Assembly (NCBI GenBank): GCA_016783065.1
Contig: JADHXI010000014.1
Coordinates: 1-35,110 of the forward strand
DNA: 35,110 nt
Direction of reading: 5' to 3'
Origin: Desulfobacteraceae bacterium
GTDB taxonomy: Bacteria; Desulfobacterota; DSM-4660; Desulfatiglandales; Desulfatiglandaceae
In this document: positions 31,529-35,110 of the stretch, piece after piece
Numbering within the stretch: position 1 is the stretch's first letter
How the letters are laid out: every line of letters begins with the position of its first letter
Position numbers and translations under genes: made by a program
The notes under the pieces: model-generated
The model's database searches: none
Seen by the model: only the letters and a program-made list of their open reading frames with translations
Told to the model about the DNA's origin: nothing

Positions 31529-32506
31529 TCAAAAGGTCCGTTCCATTGTCTTTTTGACGGCAGCTATGACATGGTCGGCATTTGGCAAGTAAGCCTTTTC
31601 CAAACTGAACGGAATGGGTACAAAGGGCGCCCCCACACGCATGATCGGGGCATCCAGTTCATCCAGAATCTCTTCAGATACTGCCGCTGATATTTCAGCG
31701 CCCACGCCAAAGCTTTTTACGGCCTCGTGGGCGATAACAAGCCGGTGGGTTTTTCCCACAGAACTAAAGATTGTTTCCTTATCCCATGGCGAGATGGTCA
31801 GGAGGTCAATCACTTCAATGTTGATGCCCTCCTGGTTCAGGGCCTCAGACGCCTTCAGAGATTCGTGGACCATCTTGGAGGTTGCAACCACAGTCACGTC
31901 TGTTCCTTCTTTTTTTACAGCGGCCTTTCCTATGGGCACCAGGTACTCCTCCTCGGGGATAGACCCCTTGAGTGCGTGCAGGGCCTTGTGCTCAACCACG
32001 ACGACCGGGTTGTCGTCCCGGACAGCCGATTTGAGGAGTCCCTTCACATCATGGGGAGTGCCCGGCATCACCACCTTCAATCCGGGTACGTGGGCAAACC
32101 AGGCCTCCAGGGACTGGGAATGCTGGGGGCCCGCATTCAATCCTGCGCCCGAAGGTGTCCTTATCACGATGGGAACTTTGTACTGGCTTCCGAACATATA
32201 GCGCATCTTGGCGATCTGGTTTACGATACCGTCCATACAGATCGTCATAAAGTCCATAAACATGATTTCAACGATCGGTCTGAGACCACAGGCCGCGGCG
32301 CCCGCAGCCAGGCCCGTGATTGCGGCTTCACTGATGGGGGTATCAAAAACCCGTTCCGGTCCGAAAAGGTCGTACAGTCCCCGGCTTGCCCCAAAAGATC
32401 CTCCGGGGGTTCCCACGTCTTCTCCGATGAGAACGACGTTCTCGTCCCTTTGCATCTCTTCTTTTATTGCCTCATTGATGGCCCAAATATATCTGATCTC
32501 TTTCAT
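31529..32506 (-). CDS. 2-oxoacid/acetoin dehydrogenase E1 component, beta subunit
   Basis: A 325-residue transketolase-like protein. IGEDVGTPGGSFGASRGL (27-44), TPISEAAITGLAAGAAACGLRP and FMDFMTICMDGIVNQIAKM are typical of PdhB/AcoB E1-beta, which binds the thiamine diphosphate of the alpha subunit. The C-terminal transketolase domain starts near 195 and has APFVPIPFSLEKAYLP. I chose ATG 32506, preceded by GAGGAGC; the open frame goes 25 codons further into repeat C2. A 376-bp gap with that repeat separates it from the E1-alpha gene, although both subunits must be made together. Confidence 0.92.
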   Translation of the reverse strand: MKEIRYIWAINEAIKEEMQRDENVVLIGEDVGTPGGSFGASRGLYDLFGPERVFDTPISEAAITGLAAGAAACGLRPIVEIMFMDFMTICMDGIVNQIAKMRYMFGSQYKVPIVIRTPSGAGLNAGPQHSQSLEAWFAHVPGLKVVMPGTPHDVKGLLKSAVRDDNPVVVVEHKALHALKGSIPEEEYLVPIGKAAVKKEGTDVTVVATSKMVHESLKASEALNQEGINIEVIDLLTISPWDKETIFSSVGKTHRLVIAHEAVKSFGVGAEISAAVSEEILDELDAPIMRVGAPFVPIPFSLEKAYLPNADHVIAAVKKTMERTF

Positions 32507-32569
32507 GTACTGCTCCTCGTGTAGGCTTGGTAGTTTGGTTGAGACGTTGGGTTGTCTGGTGGTCGTTCC
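32507..32569. other. Spacer between E1-beta and repeat C2
   Basis: Part of the 376-bp gap between the two E1 genes, otherwise filled by repeat C2. It contains the left 8-bp direct repeat GTCGTTCC at 32562-32569. No gene. Confidence 0.5.
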
Positions 32570-32862
32570 GTAGCCTCGCAATAAGTCCGGGAGAAATAAT
32601 CGGATTCTTGGAGTGGGGTCCGGGTGTTTGTTTCCGGCGCTCTCTCAAAGTGAATTTACTTCTCCCTTTCGCAGTGGTTGATATTTGGGGTTTTCTCATC
32701 ATGAACCCTTATTGGCTTCTCCATGCTTCCGGCAAAACCTCTCCGAGCTGGAGGCCCTACGAGCCGGAAGCCCAAATATCAGCCACGCTACGACTACAGG
32801 TTTAGAGAGCGCCGGAAAGAAACGGCTGGACCCCACGGTACCCGAGATTATTGAGAACTTAT
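32570..32862. mobile_element. Fold-back repeat family C, copy 2; candidate non-autonomous (MITE-like) element
   Basis: About 293 bp with terminal inverted repeats: left GTAGCCTCGCAATAAGTCCGG, right (reverse complement) ATAAGTTCTCAATAATCTCGG. The arms pair over most of their length (GTGGGGT, CCGGCGCTCTCT, ATATTTGGG). It is flanked by the direct repeat GTCGTTCC at 32562-32569 and 32863-32870, as an 8-bp target duplication. An inner part of about 33 bp, with CTTCCGGC / GCCGGAAG, is absent from copy 3. There is no transposase. Short frames within the arms reflect the repeat. Confidence 0.7.
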
Positions 32863-32882
32863 GTCGTTCCTTGTGAAAATAG

Positions 32883-33842
32883 CTACACGTACAAGTCATC
32901 CATCAGCTCGGATTCGTCGGGGAATTGGCTCTCGCGGGCAAAATTGACCGCCTCCTCAATTCTCTGATAGACGTTATCAGCGACTTTCTGGATCCCTCTT
33001 TTACCAAGCATCTTGTCTCTCACAAGCCTCTTTTGAAAATTGGCGATACAGTCCATTGCCTTTGCCCCATTTACCTCTTTTTCAAGACGATACTTCTGGG
33101 CATCTCCGACAAAATGTCCGTGCCATCGGGAACTTTTTACCTCCAAAAGAGTCGGTCCTTTACCCTTGCGGGCTCTTTCAACGGCTTCTCCCGCCTTTTC
33201 ATGTATCTTCAGGACGTCATTGGAAACAATCACTCCCGGCAGATCATAGGCCTTGGCACGATCCGCCACGTTCTTGGTGGGCATATGGGTCTCCTGAGGC
33301 GTAAACTCCGCCCACCCGTTGTTTTCACACACATAAACAATCGGGAGTTTTCGTATGGAGGCAATATTGAGAGATTCATGGAACGTTCCCTCATTCGTTG
33401 CACCTTCGCCAAAGAAGCAAACGGTCACCTGCCCTGTCTTCTTGTACCTGGCAGCAAACGCTGCACCCGTGGCAATAGGAATTCCGCCGCCTACAATTCC
33501 ATTGGCCCCTAGAATACCCATCTTTGGGTCAGCAATATGCATCGACCCGGAACGACCCCTGCAAAACCCCTCTCTTTTTCCAAAGAGCTCGGCCATGAAG
33601 CGCTTTAGGTCTATTCCTTTGGCCAATGCGTGCCCATGACCCCTGTGGGTGGTGGACATATAATCCGAGTCTTTTAACCAGCTGCATACGGCCACAGGTG
33701 TTGCCTCCTGACCGATACAGACATGGATAAACCCCGGGATCTCACCCGCAGAAAAGACCTCCATCAGTTTTTCTTCAACCCTTCGGATGGTCACCATCCT
33801 CTCATAAAGCTGAATCAATTTTTTCTTGCCGGGTTTTCTCAT
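32883..33842 (-). CDS. 2-oxoacid/acetoin dehydrogenase E1 component, alpha subunit
   Basis: A 319-residue thiamine-diphosphate protein. The cofactor motif runs from GEG (145-147) in FFGEGATNEG to ENN (173-175). THRGHGHALAKG (65-76) and REGFCRGRSGSMHIAD (90-105) match PdhA/AcoA. With E1-beta it decarboxylates a 2-oxoacid or acetoin and passes the acyl group to lipoyl-E2. I chose ATG 33842 because AGGAG stands 4 nt before it; the first seven codons of the longer frame overlap the TetR gene. It begins 4 nt after the TetR stop, which suggests that the regulator and the enzyme share a transcript. Confidence 0.93.
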   Translation of the reverse strand: MRKPGKKKLIQLYERMVTIRRVEEKLMEVFSAGEIPGFIHVCIGQEATPVAVCSWLKDSDYMSTTHRGHGHALAKGIDLKRFMAELFGKREGFCRGRSGSMHIADPKMGILGANGIVGGGIPIATGAAFAARYKKTGQVTVCFFGEGATNEGTFHESLNIASIRKLPIVYVCENNGWAEFTPQETHMPTKNVADRAKAYDLPGVIVSNDVLKIHEKAGEAVERARKGKGPTLLEVKSSRWHGHFVGDAQKYRLEKEVNGAKAMDCIANFQKRLVRDKMLGKRGIQKVADNVYQRIEEAVNFARESQFPDESELMDDLYV

Positions 33843-33846
33843 GCTC

Positions 33847-34506
33847 CTATTTCCTCTCATCATTTTTAAGGGCGTTCATTTTCTCCGGGATGGACTCTAT
33901 TCCCTTGAGGACAAAATCGAGAATTCCCTCCATGACATTATCCATTGACTCAAATCTCCGCTTGAGGCTCCAGCGTCTGAATGTCATGATAACAGGTATA
34001 TATGGCAATAGATCAGCTGCCAGCCGGAGGCGTTCCTCGTTCACATCCTGTCCCTTGAACCTCTCTCTCAATAGCTCCTCAAAGAGCTCAATATAATCGG
34101 TTTCCCTCGCCAGGACAGTATGGAGGCTTTTTTTGTCAAGGGACGCAGACTCCTTATAGATGAACATGATTATCTCTTGGTTCTTGTACACTGCATTCAG
34201 ATTTTGATAAAGTGCTGCCTTCAACCTTTCCTCTGGATCCTCTATCCCGGCGATCGCTTTGCTCATTTCCTCTCTGAGGACCCTGGTAATATAATCATAG
34301 ACAATATGGATTATGTCTTCCTTGCTGGCGATGTAATTGTAGAGGGAACCCATGGTGAGTCCTGCCTCTTTGGCAATTTCTCTTACCGTTGACTTGTGGA
34401 ATCCTTTGGCGGTGAAGACCTTGATAGCCCCATCGATGATCTGTTTTCTTCTCCGGTCGATGAGTTCTTCATTTTTTATCTTTGTCTTGACTGCTCTTTT
34501 TTCCAT
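33847..34506 (-). CDS. TetR/AcrR-family regulator
   Basis: A 219-residue regulator. The N-terminal helix-turn-helix is KGFHKSTVREIAKEAGLTMGSLYNYIASKEDII (about 35-67 of the reading frame). The C-terminal ligand domain resembles those that bind acyl-CoA. It lies first in the catabolic transcript and would repress it until an acyl-CoA or other pathway ligand appears. The start is not certain: ATG 34506 has a weak AAGAG site, while GTG 34521 adds five codons (SKRD-). A promoter and palindromes lie upstream at 34529-34687. Confidence 0.85.
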   Translation of the reverse strand: MEKRAVKTKIKNEELIDRRRKQIIDGAIKVFTAKGFHKSTVREIAKEAGLTMGSLYNYIASKEDIIHIVYDYITRVLREEMSKAIAGIEDPEERLKAALYQNLNAVYKNQEIIMFIYKESASLDKKSLHTVLARETDYIELFEELLRERFKGQDVNEERLRLAADLLPYIPVIMTFRRWSLKRRFESMDNVMEGILDFVLKGIESIPEKMNALKNDERK

Positions 34507-34528
34507 GTCTCTTTTCGACACATTGCCC

Positions 34529-34543
34529 GTGAGACAACCTCAC
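34529..34543. promoter_or_regulatory. Inverted repeat in the TetR gene leader
   Basis: GTGAG-ACAAC-CTCAC, 5-bp arms, between promoter and start codon. A possible operator half or RNA stem; weak on its own. Confidence 0.3.
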
Positions 34544-34626
34544 GTCTTCATCCGGGTATCGGTTCACTCAATTTCCGTTCCAAGAGCCATGGCATGGAAC
34601 GGGATGGGATACTGGAAGGAAAGTCA

Positions 34627-34656
34627 CCTATACTGGAACACGATCATGCGTGTCAA
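34627..34656 (-). promoter_or_regulatory. Promoter of the catabolic cluster
   Basis: Minus strand TTGACA (34651-34656) and TATAGG (34627-34632), 18 nt apart. The leader to ATG 34506 would be about 115 nt. Confidence 0.55.
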
Positions 34657-34664
34657 GACAATAG

Positions 34665-34678
34665 TGAGCGTTTGCTCA
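34665..34678. promoter_or_regulatory. Candidate TetR operator
   Basis: TGAGCGTTTGCTCA, a palindrome with 5-bp arms and a 4-nt centre, lies 8 bp upstream of the -35 box; GACAA (34657-34661) and TTGTC (34683-34687) extend the symmetry outward. The form and place suit autoregulation by the TetR protein. Confidence 0.5.
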
Positions 34679-34687
34679 ACTTTTGTC

Positions 34688-34859
34688 TCCCCCAATTTTT
34701 TTGGCCCTTTCACCGCCTGTCTTCCCCCAGGAGTTCCCTCAAACACCGCTTTTTTCTTGACAATGGAAAGCCAGGTTCAATAAAGTCTTTCCCCGACAAC
34801 GACGGCTGCGAACAATCCCTTCACCATCCCATTAGCCGTAAACGGTGCTTTGATTTCTC
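34688..34859. other. Intergenic region upstream of the catabolic promoter
   Basis: No convincing gene. A TTGACA-17-ATAAAG pair near 34755 on the plus strand could be a promoter for a gene beyond the window, but this is weak. A frame at 34777-35043 runs mostly within repeat C3. Confidence 0.4.
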
Positions 34860-35110
34860 GTAACTTCTCAATAAGTCCGGGAGAAATAATCGGGTTTCTG
34901 GAGTGGGGTTTGGGTGTTTCTTTCAGGCGCTCTCTCAAAGTGAATTTACGTCTCACGTTGGCAGTGGTTGGTATTTGGGGTTTTCTCCTGATAAGCCCTA
35001 TTAGTTTCTCCATGCTTTCGGCAAAACCCCAAATATCAGCCACGCTGCGACTACAGGTTTAGAGAGCGCCTGAAAGAAATGGCCGAACCCCACGGTACCC
35101 GAGTTTATTG
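34860..35110. mobile_element. Fold-back repeat family C, copy 3 (cut by the right edge)
   Basis: Starts GTAACTTCTCAATAAGTCCGG; the right arm reads AGAGAGCGCCTGAAAGAAATGG, then CCGAACCCCACGGTACCCGAG and TTTATTG at the edge, the inverse of the left arm. It agrees with copy 2 over about 250 bp, lacking its 33-bp inner part. Only the last bases (about AGAA plus some) should lie outside the window. Confidence 0.7.

Noticed and set aside
34777-35043. 88-codon frame on the minus strand near the right edge
   Set aside because: Most of it is the arm of repeat C3 and the related frame in C2 has other ends, so I treat it as repeat, while noting the shared peptide as a finding.
1-35110. CRISPR arrays, rRNA genes, full insertion sequences or integrase genes
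   Set aside because: No regularly spaced repeats, rRNA motifs or transposase/integrase proteins were seen on either strand.

Overview
The window most likely comes from a sulfate-reducing member of the Desulfobacterota (former Deltaproteobacteria). The main evidence is a dsrA-dsrB-dsrD operon at 7476-10360. A SAM-independent family match is not possible here; the assignment rests on protein motifs read by eye. The other genes fit an anaerobic heterotroph: paired acyl-CoA dehydrogenases, a 2-oxoacid/acetoin dehydrogenase complex, many CxxC redox proteins, and an FmdB / HEAT-repeat gene pair.

Layout. 1-2.7 kb: the probable 5' end of an RNase III gene runs off the left edge, divergent from pyrR, an uncharacterised 398-aa gene and yjbQ. 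2.7-4.1 kb (minus): a MNT-type nucleotidyltransferase and an ATP-grasp protein. 4.3-5.95 kb (plus): an FmdB zinc ribbon, an 85-aa protein and a zinc-knuckle/HEAT protein. 6.1-7.4 kb (minus): YkgJ-type Cys-cluster and TPR genes. 7.4-10.36 kb (minus): dsrABD with its own promoter, a leader of about 200 nt and a clear intrinsic terminator. 10.68-16.6 kb (plus): an ArsR-type regulator divergent from dsrA, then an ArsP-type permease, two small CxxC proteins, a DGC zinc-binding protein, a thioredoxin, a CcdA-like transporter, an Fe-S protein and Acr3. This reads as an arsenic or thiol-redox island directed at the same promoter gap as dsrA. 16.6-17.28 kb is a non-coding stretch with a broken CDF metal transporter. 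17.28-19.65 kb (plus): a MOT1-type molybdate/sulfate transporter, a membrane-anchored rhodanese and a MauE/DoxX protein. 19.76-20.37 kb (minus): an exported rhodanese.

20.67-34.5 kb is one long minus-strand catabolic cluster: TetR regulator, E1-alpha, E1-beta, butanediol/sorbitol-type alcohol dehydrogenase, SDR, enoyl-CoA hydratase, a single-chain E2-E3 fusion, two acyl-CoA dehydrogenases, an acyl-CoA ligase and an unknown Cys/His protein. Together they could activate and beta-oxidise a carboxylic acid and oxidatively cleave a 2-oxo compound or acetoin. The substrate cannot be read from sequence.

The strongest signals that genes do not explain are three families of short fold-back repeats. 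Family A has copies at 2046-2297 and 30042-30270. Family B has copies at 4147-4241 and 30293-30429, one of them carrying a nested hairpin insertion. Family C has copies at 29006-29140, 32570-32862 and 34860 to the right edge; its best copy is flanked by an 8-bp direct repeat, as expected for a non-autonomous mobile element. They lie between genes of the catabolic cluster. Other points of interest are the divergent dsrA/arsR control region, with repeated motifs and an orphan perfect Shine-Dalgarno, and the E2-E3 fusion.
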